The translations under genes and the position numbers were made by a program. From Abiotrophia defectiva ATCC 49176 (lineage in GTDB: Bacteria; Bacillota; Bacilli; Lactobacillales; Aerococcaceae), in contig NZ_KI535341.1 in assembly GCF_000160075.2 (NCBI RefSeq), positions 74,274 to 138,273 of the forward strand: a DNA stretch of 64,000 bases. Reading direction: 5' to 3'. This document shows positions 8,839 to 16,514 of this stretch, one piece after another. Position 1 is the first letter of the stretch. Every line of letters starts with the position of its first letter. The notes beneath the pieces are model-generated. The model did not search any database, was not told where the DNA came from, and saw nothing but the letters and a program-made list of their open reading frames with translations.

Positions 8839-8873
8839 TTATTAGAAAATACTCTAACACACTTATTTTTCTA
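8839..8873. promoter_or_regulatory. Inverted repeat upstream of the glycerol-dehydrogenase-like gene
   Basis: ATTAGAAAA and TTTTCTAAT arms face each other across about 17 bp, some 50-80 bp upstream of the start codon. It could be an operator; no regulator is encoded nearby. Confidence 0.3.
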
Positions 8874-8976
8874 ATACAAGGCCCTAGCGACAAAAATCTG
8901 TATCACTTTCTGAAAACAATCGGAAATTTCATGAAAAAAGCGCCAAGCTATCAGCCTGACGCCAGTTTATGCTAGC

Positions 8977-9264
8977 TTAATGGCCCAACTTAGGGAGCCA
9001 TTCAAAGATGAGGAAAATGAGAAGTAGGGCCTGAAGAATCAACATCAGTGGGACCCCCAGGGCAAAAGGCCACTTATGAGTCTTGTGACGCCAAACCTGC
9101 ATGGCCAGGAGAGCACCCAGGGCGCCGCCTATGGCAGCTAGGCCTAGTAGGCGAGCTTCCGGCACTCGACAGCGGTGGGTCACAGCCTGATGCTTGTCCC
9201 AGATATAGACAGCCGCCGTCAGCAAATTAATCAGAACAAGATAGAGCCAAATATAGGTCATCAT
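8977..9264 (-). CDS. DUF1294 small membrane protein
   Basis: A membrane protein of about 95 residues with the DUF1294 pattern: a helix, then YIWDKHQA, R-V-P-E, GLAAIGGALGALLAM, then HKTHKWPFALGVPL and a second helix pair. The function is unknown. The ATGATGA overlaps the stop of the upstream MazG-like gene, and GGAAG lies 8 bp before the first of the two ATGs, so the two genes are translationally coupled. A start at the second ATG (9261) is equally possible. Confidence 0.85.
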   Translation of the reverse strand: MMTYIWLYLVLINLLTAAVYIWDKHQAVTHRCRVPEARLLGLAAIGGALGALLAMQVWRHKTHKWPFALGVPLMLILQALLLIFLIFEWLPKLGH

Positions 9265-9602
9265 GGTCGCTGCTTCCATTCTGCCAGGAAGTCAGCTAAA
9301 TTACGCTCATGCTGGTACTTGATGGCTGCCTGAATATCCTTTTCGATGATGGCCTTGCTTAAATCCAAGCCATTGATGGCCGCAATGGCCACAGCATAGT
9401 GTATCAGGTCCGCCAGCTCAGTCACCAGTTCCTGGTCGGTATCCTGACCCTTACCTTGCTTGCGACCGGCACGAATATTGAGTAACTCGGCTATTTCACC
9501 CATTTCCTCTACTAGCTTAATGAAGAGGCCCTGTTCCTGACCCCAGTCACCATAATGTTCCGCTAGATAGGCCTCTAAGGCCGCTAAATTCAAATCTGTC
9601 AT
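9261..9602 (-). CDS. MazG-like nucleotide pyrophosphohydrolase family protein
   Basis: A 113-residue all-helical protein with the MazG-type metal-binding pattern EEMGEIAE followed by ELADLIHYAVAIA. It probably hydrolyses non-canonical or stress nucleoside triphosphates, though the exact substrate is unknown. AGGAGGAG precedes the ATG. Its stop overlaps the start of the DUF1294 gene. It is transcribed divergently from the thioredoxin-like gene. Confidence 0.85.
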   Translation of the reverse strand: MTDLNLAALEAYLAEHYGDWGQEQGLFIKLVEEMGEIAELLNIRAGRKQGKGQDTDQELVTELADLIHYAVAIAAINGLDLSKAIIEKDIQAAIKYQHERNLADFLAEWKQRP

Positions 9603-9694
9603 TCCCGTCTCCTCCTATGGGTGCAAGCACCTCACTTGCCCAGTCTCAGTCACCATGCTACCATAAAAATAAGAATCTGTTAAGGAGGACCCAC

Positions 9695-10027
9695 ATGCAA
9701 GCACTCCAAGCCCATGAAGACTTGGCCCAACTCAAGGCCCAGTCTCAGCTCCTCATTCTCCAATTCGCTAGACCTCAATGTGCGCCCTGCGCTAGCTTAG
9801 CCATGAGACTGGATGAATGGGCTCAAAGTCATCCCCAGGCTACCCTACGCTACATCGACATAAGCCAGTGGCCCCAAGTAGCCGCCCAGGAACAAATCCT
9901 CTCCGCGCCTACCCTACAAGTCTACATTGACGGACGCCGCTACCTACAAGAAGCTGGCTATTTTAGCCTGGACCTCTTACTAGACAAGCTGGACCACTAC
10001 TGGGAATTACGCCAAAATAGACCATAA
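9695..10027 (+). CDS. Thioredoxin-family protein
   Basis: A 110-residue cytoplasmic thioredoxin fold. The redox motif is CAPC in RPQCAPCASLAM instead of WCGPC, followed by the SAPTLQVYIDG cis-proline strand. It resembles the YtpP/YdbP-type thioredoxin-like proteins of Firmicutes rather than TrxA, so its partner is unknown. The start at MQALQAHE is set by AAGGAGG six bases upstream; a longer in-frame extension has no binding site. Confidence 0.85.
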   Translation: MQALQAHEDLAQLKAQSQLLILQFARPQCAPCASLAMRLDEWAQSHPQATLRYIDISQWPQVAAQEQILSAPTLQVYIDGRRYLQEAGYFSLDLLLDKLDHYWELRQNRP

Positions 10028-10042
10028 AATAAGAAAAGAAAA

Positions 10043-10067
10043 AGGCCATGACATGGCCTCTTTTTTA
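10043..10067 (+). terminator. Terminator after the thioredoxin-like gene
   Basis: AGGCCATG-A-CATGGCCT hairpin followed by CTTTTTT. Confidence 0.85.
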
Positions 10068-10150
10068 TGCAGTGAGAAATTTGCTGGCTAGCTTATGGAC
10101 CACTTCTAGCCCCACCCTTACAGCTCATCTAGTATTGACAGACACTTTCA

Positions 10151-10189
10151 TTTATTTTGACCGCATCCTATCAAGGCGGTCAAAATAAA
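10151..10189 (-). terminator. Terminator after the threonine-aldolase-like gene
   Basis: A perfect 14-bp stem (10151-10164 with 10176-10189) ends with TTTATTTT on the minus strand. It touches the end of the gene. Confidence 0.82.
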
Positions 10190-10190
10190 C

Positions 10191-11246
10191 TTAGCTTTGA
10201 GCCGGATGCTGGGCAATGAAATCACAGAGGTCCGTCACCTGCTCTGGTCGCGTAGACCAAGCCGTTGTCAGACGGACCACAACATAATCTTCAGCCAGTT
10301 CCCAGGTCGCATATTGGACCTTGTCCGACCAGATTGGCACCAAGACCTTAGGTAGACGGACAAAGACCTGGTTGGTCACCGAACGATCGACTAGCTCGTA
10401 GCCATTGGCCACTAGGCAATCCTGAATAGCCTGGGTGGCTGCCACCGCCTCGCGGCCGATGACCTGATAGAAGCCATCCTCGAACATCACCTCGAATTGG
10501 ACTCCTAGGACGCGTCCTTTGGCTAGGACCGCGCCCCCCTGCTTCATAACAGTAAAGAAGTGTGGCAGTAGACTTGGGTTGGAAATCACCACGGCCTCCC
10601 CTAGCAGGGTTCCACACTTGGTCCCGCCAATATAGAAGACATCTGTCAAACGCGCCAAATCCGCTAGACTGACATCGTTACTTGGGCTGGCCAAGGCATA
10701 GGCCAGTCGCGCCCCATCAATAAAGAGGGGAAGCTGGTGCCAGCGGCAGACAGCTGACAAGGCCTCCAATTCCGCCAGACTGTAGAGGGTGCCTAGCTCG
10801 GTTGGTTGCGACACATAGACCATGCCAGGATAGACTGAATGAACATGGTTAGCATCCGCATAGAAAGTCGTCACCCAATCCTCAACCGCTTGGGCGGTCA
10901 ACTTACCTTCATGGCTAGGCAGGGGCAAAACCTTGTGACCCCCTAGTTCAATCGCGCCCGCTTCATGGACATTAATATGGCCCGTATTCGGCGCCAAGAC
11001 CCCTTGGTAGGGTCGCAAGAGGGCCCGAATCACAGTCGCATTAGTCTGGGTTCCCCCTACAAAGAAATGAACCGTGGCATGGGGGCAGTCGCAGGCTTGA
11101 CGAATCAAGTCATAGGCCCGCTCACTGTGGCTATCACTGCCATAACCCGCAGCCGGTTGGCGGTTGACTTCTATCAATCGCTCCAAAACCCGCTCATGTG
11201 CTCCCTCTAAATAATCAGATCCAAAATACAAATAGTCTTCAGTCAT
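10191..11246 (-). CDS. Low-specificity L-threonine aldolase / beta-eliminating lyase family
   Basis: A PLP-dependent fold-type I enzyme of about 351 residues. The PLP lysine is in FYIGGTKCGTLLGEA, the Asp that holds the ring is in LPLFIDGARLAYAL and the N-terminal FGSDYLEGAH is typical. Such enzymes split L-threonine or allo-threonine into glycine and acetaldehyde. The sequence belongs to the aldolase/beta-eliminating lyase superfamily, so the true substrate could differ. I use the ATG at MTEDYLYFG, about ten bases after AGGGG; an upstream TTG sits on the binding site. Confidence 0.87.
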   Translation of the reverse strand: MTEDYLYFGSDYLEGAHERVLERLIEVNRQPAAGYGSDSHSERAYDLIRQACDCPHATVHFFVGGTQTNATVIRALLRPYQGVLAPNTGHINVHEAGAIELGGHKVLPLPSHEGKLTAQAVEDWVTTFYADANHVHSVYPGMVYVSQPTELGTLYSLAELEALSAVCRWHQLPLFIDGARLAYALASPSNDVSLADLARLTDVFYIGGTKCGTLLGEAVVISNPSLLPHFFTVMKQGGAVLAKGRVLGVQFEVMFEDGFYQVIGREAVAATQAIQDCLVANGYELVDRSVTNQVFVRLPKVLVPIWSDKVQYATWELAEDYVVVRLTTAWSTRPEQVTDLCDFIAQHPAQS

Positions 11247-11290
11247 AATAATCAATCCCCTAATTTAATCAATATAGTCCTGCTGGATTT

Positions 11291-11320
11291 ATTATATACC
11301 CTCTTCTCTCTAGCGCGCAA
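11291..11320 (-). promoter_or_regulatory. Promoter of the threonine-aldolase-like gene
   Basis: On the minus strand a consensus -10 TATAAT (11291-11296) lies 18 bp from a weak -35 TTGCGC (11315-11320). Confidence 0.55.
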
Positions 11321-11341
11321 ACCGCAGTGCGGTAGAGAGAA
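11304..11341. promoter_or_regulatory. Candidate operator overlapping the -35 region
   Basis: TTCTCTCTA (11304-11312) and TAGAGAGAA (11333-11341) are perfect inverted arms that enclose a second palindrome ACCGC-AGT-GCGGT (11321-11333). The pair covers the -35 of the aldolase-like gene and could be a repressor site or a leader hairpin. Confidence 0.4.
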
Positions 11342-11382
11342 AGCTAATGACTCAATATAGGTGCTTAAGCTTAAGATACAAA

Positions 11383-11409
11383 AAGCCCTACTTTCTGAAG
11401 TAGGGGCTT
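11383..11409 (-). terminator. Terminator after the first aldo/keto reductase gene
   Basis: AGCCCTACTT and AAGTAGGGGCT arms with the minus-strand tail GGCTTTTTG. Confidence 0.82.
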
Positions 11410-11413
11410 GGGA

Positions 11414-12217
11414 CTATAAGATATTTTCCTGCCAGATGAGATTACGGCCCTCATCAAAGCTCCGTAAAATAGCTAAGTCATCTGGGCTCAAGGTCAAGTC
11501 TAGGCTGTCAAAATTCTCCTTCATTTGGCTAGGGTTAACAGTCCTCGGAATGACAATCACACCTTCTTGCATCAAAAAGGCTAGGAGGACTTGGGCTACG
11601 CTTTTACCATAACGGCGCGCCATAGCGGCAACAGCCGGATGTTGGAAGATTTCCCGGCGACCTTCAGCAAAGGGCGCCCAACCTTCAAACTGAATGCCTA
11701 CCTGCTGGGTGTAAGCCCGCATAATACCTTGTTGGTGGAAGAGATGGCACTCATTCTGCAAGACAGCCGGGCGAACGCGGCAAGCAGATAAGACGGTCTC
11801 AATTTCCTTACGTCCAAAATTGGAAATACCAATGGCGCGCACATAGCCCTTTGAAACGGCCTCTTCCATGGCCCGATAGGTCCCCATATAATCAGGCACT
11901 ATCCAATGAATGAGCATGAGGTCCAGATAATCTAGTTGCATCTTATCGAGCGCTTGCTTAATGGCCTGCTTAGTAGCCAAATAGCCGGAACTATTGACCT
12001 TGCTCGTTATAAAAAAATCTTGGCGCGGAAGTCCCGATTGCCTGACGGCTTGCCCGACTCCCTGTTCATTTCCATAGTAATAGGCTGTATCAAAGAGTCG
12101 ATAGCCGATCTCAATGGCTTGGCTCGCAACCTTAGCCGTCTCCAAAACTGGTACCTGGTAGAATCCCATACCTAAGACAGGCATTTGTTGACCTGTATAA
12201 AGTTGACAGTAACGCAT
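11414..12217 (-). CDS. Aldo/keto reductase (AKR5-like, 2,5-diketo-D-gluconate reductase type)
   Basis: A 267-residue (beta/alpha)8 NADPH-dependent carbonyl reductase. The catalytic tetrad is visible: Asp and Tyr in FDTAYYYGNEQGVG, Lys in FFITSKVN and His in LMLIHWIVPD. The cofactor motif IPRTVNPSQMKENFDS is near the C-terminus. The physiological substrate is unknown. Two adjacent ATGs lie after AGAAGG; I chose the second for spacing. It is monocistronic with its own terminator. Confidence 0.9.
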   Translation of the reverse strand: MRYCQLYTGQQMPVLGMGFYQVPVLETAKVASQAIEIGYRLFDTAYYYGNEQGVGQAVRQSGLPRQDFFITSKVNSSGYLATKQAIKQALDKMQLDYLDLMLIHWIVPDYMGTYRAMEEAVSKGYVRAIGISNFGRKEIETVLSACRVRPAVLQNECHLFHQQGIMRAYTQQVGIQFEGWAPFAEGRREIFQHPAVAAMARRYGKSVAQVLLAFLMQEGVIVIPRTVNPSQMKENFDSLDLTLSPDDLAILRSFDEGRNLIWQENIL

Positions 12218-12423
12218 CATTAGCCCTTCTTTCATCCTCATTCGAACGGTTCCCTATTCCTTAAGTGATGGCAATCAAGAAATGTTGAGTGTAAGCGTTT
12301 TTCTCCAATTATATTTTACCGGCCCTTTTCAGGCCTGTCAACCTCTTCCGACCGTATCTGTTATATGAGAGTCTTTCTAGAAGGGGCTTTAGTTGGGAGA
12401 TATTGATGCCCCTAATAAACAAA

Positions 12424-12457
12424 AAACTATGATAGAAGCTAGGTTCTATCATAGTTT
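12424..12457 (-). terminator. Terminator overlapping the end of the immunity-like gene
   Basis: A 14-bp stem (12424-12437 with 12444-12457) whose loop contains the TAG stop codon; the minus-strand tail is rich in T. The right arm therefore also encodes the last residues of the protein. Confidence 0.8.
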
Positions 12458-12909
12458 GTTTTGTCTTGCCACCAATCCAACTGCCACTGGCGTTCCTTTT
12501 GAACGGTTGCTAGGTCATCTGGATAGGCTAGATTAATAAGTTTAATCGCATAATCACTGGCAACCATGGCGTGTTCCTTCATATGGGCGGTCGCCACCGC
12601 ATGGCCAATGACCCGCAAAAGGGCTTGTTCTAGAGGATTCTCGGCTTGCTTGGCCAACGCGTGTATCTTGAAGCCCGCCTGTCTGACATCGTGCATACGG
12701 GTCTGGCCGGCCAAACAAGCTTGGCTGACCGCCCAGCCTGCCTCAATATCAGGCTCCTGCCCTACCTTAGAGCCAGTCAATTCAATCAGATGCTCTACCA
12801 AATCCCGGCCGAAGCGGGCACAAGTCTCTTGACTAGCGACTTGGTAGTAGGAATCTAACTGGTTTCTCAAATCATCGCTGTCTAGCAACTTAATTTTCCG
12901 TCTGGTCAT
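12439..12909 (-). CDS. Putative immunity protein (Imm-5-like)
   Basis: A helical cytoplasmic protein of about 156 residues. The segment VIGHAVATAHMKEHAMVASDYA matches the conserved core of the Imm-5-like putative immunity protein family, which is found with polymorphic toxins but also as orphans. No toxin gene is adjacent. I start at MTRRKIKLLD because AAGGAGG lies nine bases upstream; the longer frame has none. The family call is from the GHAVATAHxxxHA pattern and is moderately secure; the role is not. Confidence 0.6.
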   Translation of the reverse strand: MTRRKIKLLDSDDLRNQLDSYYQVASQETCARFGRDLVEHLIELTGSKVGQEPDIEAGWAVSQACLAGQTRMHDVRQAGFKIHALAKQAENPLEQALLRVIGHAVATAHMKEHAMVASDYAIKLINLAYPDDLATVQKERQWQLDWWQDKTNYDRT

Positions 12910-13000
12910 AGCCTTGCGCCTCCTTATAGACTTCTTAGCCCTAGTATACACCAAGCCCTAGCTGAGTCAAACAAAGCCAGTTGCCACACGTTCCCATAAA

Positions 13001-13033
13001 AAAGAGACCGGACTTCAGAAATCCGACCTCTTT
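13001..13033 (-). terminator. Terminator after the cyclase gene
   Basis: AAAGAG...CCGGA and TCCG...CTCTTT arms (two G-U pairs) with T6 on the minus strand. Confidence 0.8.
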
Positions 13034-13040
13034 TATTGGC

Positions 13041-13772
13041 TTAAGGTAAAATGGCAATAGCGCGTACAGGCGAACCAGTGGCTTGCTCCCAATGTGGGAA
13101 GCTGACACTAATCAAGGCGCCAGTGGCTGGCACTTGGTCCAAGTTGTTCAAGACTTCTACTTGGTAGATATCTTGCTCCAAGAGATAGTATTCGTTCACT
13201 AGGCCGTGCTCCGCTGCTGGAATACCGGCATCGGTGTCAAAGGTCTCATGACCCACTGCCTTGACTTGGCGTTCCTTAATCAGAAATTCCAAGGCCTCGC
13301 GACTCCAACCTGGACTCTGCTGAACTCCAGCATCATCTAGGTTACGCATAGCCTCTTGGCTTGGCCAACGCTTAGACCAGTCAGTACGGAAGGCTACGAA
13401 ACTTTCAGGACGAATTTGACCATGCTCTGCTTCAAAATCTAGGATATCTTGCTTGGTCAGGATATAGTTAGGGTTCTCCGCCACTTGAGCCGACTTATCA
13501 ATGACATAGAGAGGTAAGAGCAGATCCTTGAGTTCAATCTGGTCCAGCCAGCGGCCGCCTGCCACGAAGTGGATTGGGGCGTCAATGTGGGTCCCGTATT
13601 GGCCCACCACCGAGATTTTCTGAACGTGGAAACCATCCTTAAGGGTGAAGAGGTCTTCCTTCTCTAAGGCTGGTAGAGCTGGAAAATGTGGGCTGGACTC
13701 ATTAATGACATGGCTAAGGTCAACCCATTTTTTGGACTTGAGTGTTTCATAGAGTGAAAGTAAATCTGACAT
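13041..13772 (-). CDS. Cyclase family protein (kynurenine-formamidase-like metal hydrolase)
   Basis: A 243-residue cytoplasmic member of the cyclase/arylformamidase family. The metal-binding motif reads GQYGTHIDAPIHF, in which the first His of the classical HxGTHxDxPxH is Gln, as in the isatin-hydrolase-like subgroup. The C-terminal GHETFDTDAG with following AEHG and EYYLLEQ segments is also characteristic. It probably hydrolyses a cyclic amide or formamide; the substrate is unknown. AGGAGGAG supports the ATG. Confidence 0.85.
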   Translation of the reverse strand: MSDLLSLYETLKSKKWVDLSHVINESSPHFPALPALEKEDLFTLKDGFHVQKISVVGQYGTHIDAPIHFVAGGRWLDQIELKDLLLPLYVIDKSAQVAENPNYILTKQDILDFEAEHGQIRPESFVAFRTDWSKRWPSQEAMRNLDDAGVQQSPGWSREALEFLIKERQVKAVGHETFDTDAGIPAAEHGLVNEYYLLEQDIYQVEVLNNLDQVPATGALISVSFPHWEQATGSPVRAIAILP

Positions 13773-13913
13773 CTTGTCTCCTCCTAACTAAGAGCTAATG
13801 ATTACTGTAAAGGCAGTATAACAAAGTTAACTGAGGCAAAACAAGATAGAAGGCCTTATTCCCTTAGACTATTTTGCTAGAACCTGATATAGCAAATAGC
13901 TATAGAAATTAAA

Positions 13914-13947
13914 ACAAGAGGCTAGCTCCGAAGAACTAGTCTCTTGT
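13914..13947 (-). terminator. Terminator after the secreted protein gene
   Basis: ACAAGAG-CTAG and CTAG-CTCTTGT arms around a CGAA loop, with TTTTAATTT on the minus strand. Confidence 0.8.
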
Positions 13948-13956
13948 CATCTTAGC

Positions 13957-14700
13957 TTATTTATCCTTACTCAATTGGCTTAAAATCCCCTTGAGATTAG
14001 CTACTTGCTGGCTGATGGCCGTTTCTAGGTCTTGGTCCCGTTCCAAGGGGAAATAGAGGGCGCCGACTAAGACGGAATCATCTTCTTTACCCGTATCCTC
14101 TAAGCGGTAGAGGACTAGGCAGGCCATGCCTTGGTTAGGCTCCACTTCATAGCGAGCTTGGAATTGTTTGCCGTCTATCTCAAGCTTATCTTGGAAGAGG
14201 GCATCTTCCCGGTCCGATTCAATCCGTTCCTGCAGCTCCTTCTCGGTAATCAACTTGCCACCTTTGAGGGGCGAAGTCGCATAGGCCTCTAAGGTATAGA
14301 GATTGACATAGCCCTTCATACCAGGCGTCATGATACGATAACCTACATCCCGACGGTCGTCCTTGGTTAAGGATGGATGCAATTTCCAGTCCTCAGGTAT
14401 CTTGTAAGGACGTTCGGTTGGCTTAGGGGGCTCCTTGCCATCCACGGCCTCATACATCCAGTTCTTGGATGATTCGAAAATCTTATCTTGGCCCTTGTCA
14501 ATAGCACTTGGCTCCACCTTCAAGAGGGTCTTGAAGAAGGCCTCTTCCTGCTCCTTGTTTTCTAACTCCTTGCTAGACTCTGAAAGAGCGGAACTGGACT
14601 CTTGGCTATCGTCCGATTCGTTAGCCCAGGCTACTTGAGGGGCCAATAAGAAGCTAGTGGCAGTTGCTAGACTGGCTAAGACTAGATGTAATTTTTTCAT
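13957..14700 (-). CDS. Secreted protein of unknown function
   Basis: A 247-residue protein with a clear signal peptide (MKKLHLVLASLATATSFLLA, cleavage likely after AWA near residue 26). A short Ser/Glu-rich linker (about residues 27-50) is followed by a globular region rich in charged residues, with a two-strand motif KQFQARYEVEPNQGMACLV. I see no lipobox, LPXTG or membrane anchor, so it should be released or loosely wall-bound. I do not recognise the family. It is monocistronic, with a strong AGGAGG. Confidence 0.75.
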   Translation of the reverse strand: MKKLHLVLASLATATSFLLAPQVAWANESDDSQESSSALSESSKELENKEQEEAFFKTLLKVEPSAIDKGQDKIFESSKNWMYEAVDGKEPPKPTERPYKIPEDWKLHPSLTKDDRRDVGYRIMTPGMKGYVNLYTLEAYATSPLKGGKLITEKELQERIESDREDALFQDKLEIDGKQFQARYEVEPNQGMACLVLYRLEDTGKEDDSVLVGALYFPLERDQDLETAISQQVANLKGILSQLSKDK

Positions 14701-14801
14701 GCTTTACCTCCTTGGGCGACCGATGATAAGGGGAGTCACCTTGGTTACTGGAGTACCTAGCCCTAGTGTAACCTATTTAAGCTCGTCAGGCAAGGAAAGG
14801 C

Positions 14802-15542
14802 CTATTTAGCCAGACCTGCTGCCACCAAGGCCAGAAGCCAGAGATGTAGCGGATAAAAGACATAGAAGAAGTAGCGGTGGAAGGCTGATTGCTTGCCTCT
14901 TTGGCCATTGTAGAGGGCTAAAATCGGCAAGACGCTAATGAAGAGCCAGTCAGAGTTGTAGAGCAGCATGGTGAGGGTCTCCTGCCAACTATCGTAGGTG
15001 GAGTAAGAGAGGGTAAATAGGATTAGGGCTAGCCCCAGATAGAGCAAGTTCCGTAACCCCTGGCGCTGACGGCAGCAGTAAGTAATCAAGATAAAGGGCA
15101 GTACCACCATGCCTCCTTCTGTCAGCAAAAGTCCGACTAAGAAGAGCAAGCCGGCACCTGCCCAACGGAGGCGTTTGGCTTGTGTCGTCAGGCTTTGACG
15201 GGGGAAGGCCAATGCCAGCACGCTCACTCCTAGGGCTAGGGTCAGGAAGATATTATTGCTGATATGGACACCGCGCTCGGCTAAGAGGCTGTTAAGCAAC
15301 CAGTTGCCGGCTGCCATGGTAGCGGCAGCACCCCAGAGGCGGACTTGATAGCGACGCAGATTGCGGGTATGGAGGAAGCCCTCTACCGCCAGATAGGCAA
15401 AGCCCGCGGCCACACAGCGTGTCACCGCATGGAAGATAGCCTCCCAGACTGGCGGCACCAGTCCAGGCACATGGGGCAGATGGTCCAATACCATCAGGGC
15501 CGCTAGCAGGTATTTGATTTGATTGGCATTTAATTTCTTCAT
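14802..15542 (-). CDS. TraX family membrane protein
   Basis: A 246-residue multi-pass membrane protein. The N-terminus LNANQIKYLLAALMVLDHLP and the following R-x-AFP/A-FAYLAVEGFLHTRN-like segment match TraX, an acyltransferase-like family first known for F-pilin acetylation but widespread in Firmicute chromosomes. About eight helices are visible, and the C-terminal HRYFFYVFYPLHL is typical. In this context it may O-acylate a surface polymer; that is inference. AAAGGAG precedes the ATG. Confidence 0.85.
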   Translation of the reverse strand: MKKLNANQIKYLLAALMVLDHLPHVPGLVPPVWEAIFHAVTRCVAAGFAYLAVEGFLHTRNLRRYQVRLWGAAATMAAGNWLLNSLLAERGVHISNNIFLTLALGVSVLALAFPRQSLTTQAKRLRWAGAGLLFLVGLLLTEGGMVVLPFILITYCCRQRQGLRNLLYLGLALILFTLSYSTYDSWQETLTMLLYNSDWLFISVLPILALYNGQRGKQSAFHRYFFYVFYPLHLWLLALVAAGLAK

Positions 15543-15588
15543 GGGAATGCTCCTTTAAGTTTTCTTAGCTTAAGTTTAGACCCAAAAA

Positions 15589-15627
15589 GCCCGGCCAACC
15601 ATAAGCTGAGCTTACAGTTAGCCGGGT
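15589..15627 (-). terminator. Terminator after the 226-residue membrane protein gene
   Basis: AGCCCGGC...AAC and GTTAGCCGGGTT arms with CTTTTTGG on the minus strand. Confidence 0.75.
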
Positions 15628-15647
15628 TATCTTACATTATTGAAAGT

Positions 15648-16328
15648 TTAGCCTCGCTGGTCTAAATCCCGCAAGAGACGCTGGATGACCCAGGACTTAA
15701 GCAAGAGGGTCAAAATGAAGTTTGGCAGCAAGGATAGGAGAAAAGCCAAAATCCCCAGACGAGCCACAAAAGATGAGAGCAAGACGGGTTGCCAGTAGAG
15801 CCTCCAAACTAGGGGCACCAGGCCAAAGAGATAGCCTAACAACAAAAGGCCATTGACCAGATAAGGCCGCTGGCGCCCCGGTAAGGCCCCATTAAAACGT
15901 AAAGTCTGGTCACGGAAATCGCTCAAGATGGCACGCTGAGTGGCCTGGTCTGGCGCTGGCACTGACTTGACTTGGCTTCTGAGATGACTTGACACGCCTT
16001 CATATACTAGCGCTAATAAGAGCCCTAAGAGCAGAGGCAAGGCCACTGCCCCTAGACTCCCTAGATAGCGATCCGGGAAGTGCGGCTGACGCCCCGCATC
16101 ATAACCTAGCCAGCGAAGGATACGCCCGACTAGCAAAGGCAAGATGACCAAGCCTAGAGACCACAGGGTCCAGGCCACACGCCGGTTTAGGTCAGCGGGA
16201 CTTTCCTCTTTCCATAGCAGCTGGCCACTTGCGAGGTCATATTCAGCTAGCAAGCGGCGGTCTGCTTCCTTCTGGCTTTGACGCAGATAGGCACCATAAA
16301 AGACTAGTTTTCTATAGGGGAGCCACAT
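15648..16328 (-). CDS. Uncharacterised membrane protein
   Basis: A 226-residue protein with about four membrane segments: residues 52-70 (LWSLGLVILPLLVGRIL), 88-110, 157-178 and 188-215. The N-terminal 45 residues are soluble and charged. The composition is Leu/Arg-rich and I recognise no family. The ATG is preceded by GGAGGTAGTAAGGA. It sits between the TraX gene and the surface metalloprotease pair but has its own terminator, so no operon link is evident. Confidence 0.7.
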   Translation of the reverse strand: MWLPYRKLVFYGAYLRQSQKEADRRLLAEYDLASGQLLWKEESPADLNRRVAWTLWSLGLVILPLLVGRILRWLGYDAGRQPHFPDRYLGSLGAVALPLLLGLLLALVYEGVSSHLRSQVKSVPAPDQATQRAILSDFRDQTLRFNGALPGRQRPYLVNGLLLLGYLFGLVPLVWRLYWQPVLLSSFVARLGILAFLLSLLPNFILTLLLKSWVIQRLLRDLDQRG

Positions 16329-16429
16329 TCCTTACTACCTCCGCTTCCTGGGCTTTTCTTCCTCTCTATTCTAGCCAGATTGGCCATCAAAAACAAGACC
16401 TGAGGCCTGAGGAAACGGCCGATTTCAAT

Positions 16430-16457
16430 AAAAAAACACCCCCTCGTCAGGGGGTGC
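16430..16457 (-). terminator. Terminator after the first surface metalloprotease gene
   Basis: CACCCCCT-CGTC-AGGGGGTG hairpin with seven T on the minus strand. Confidence 0.9.
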
Positions 16458-16514
16458 CATATGTCTGTCTATTGCGGTGCTCCTAGCTAACCGTTAGAGG
16501 AGAGCGCGAATAGA

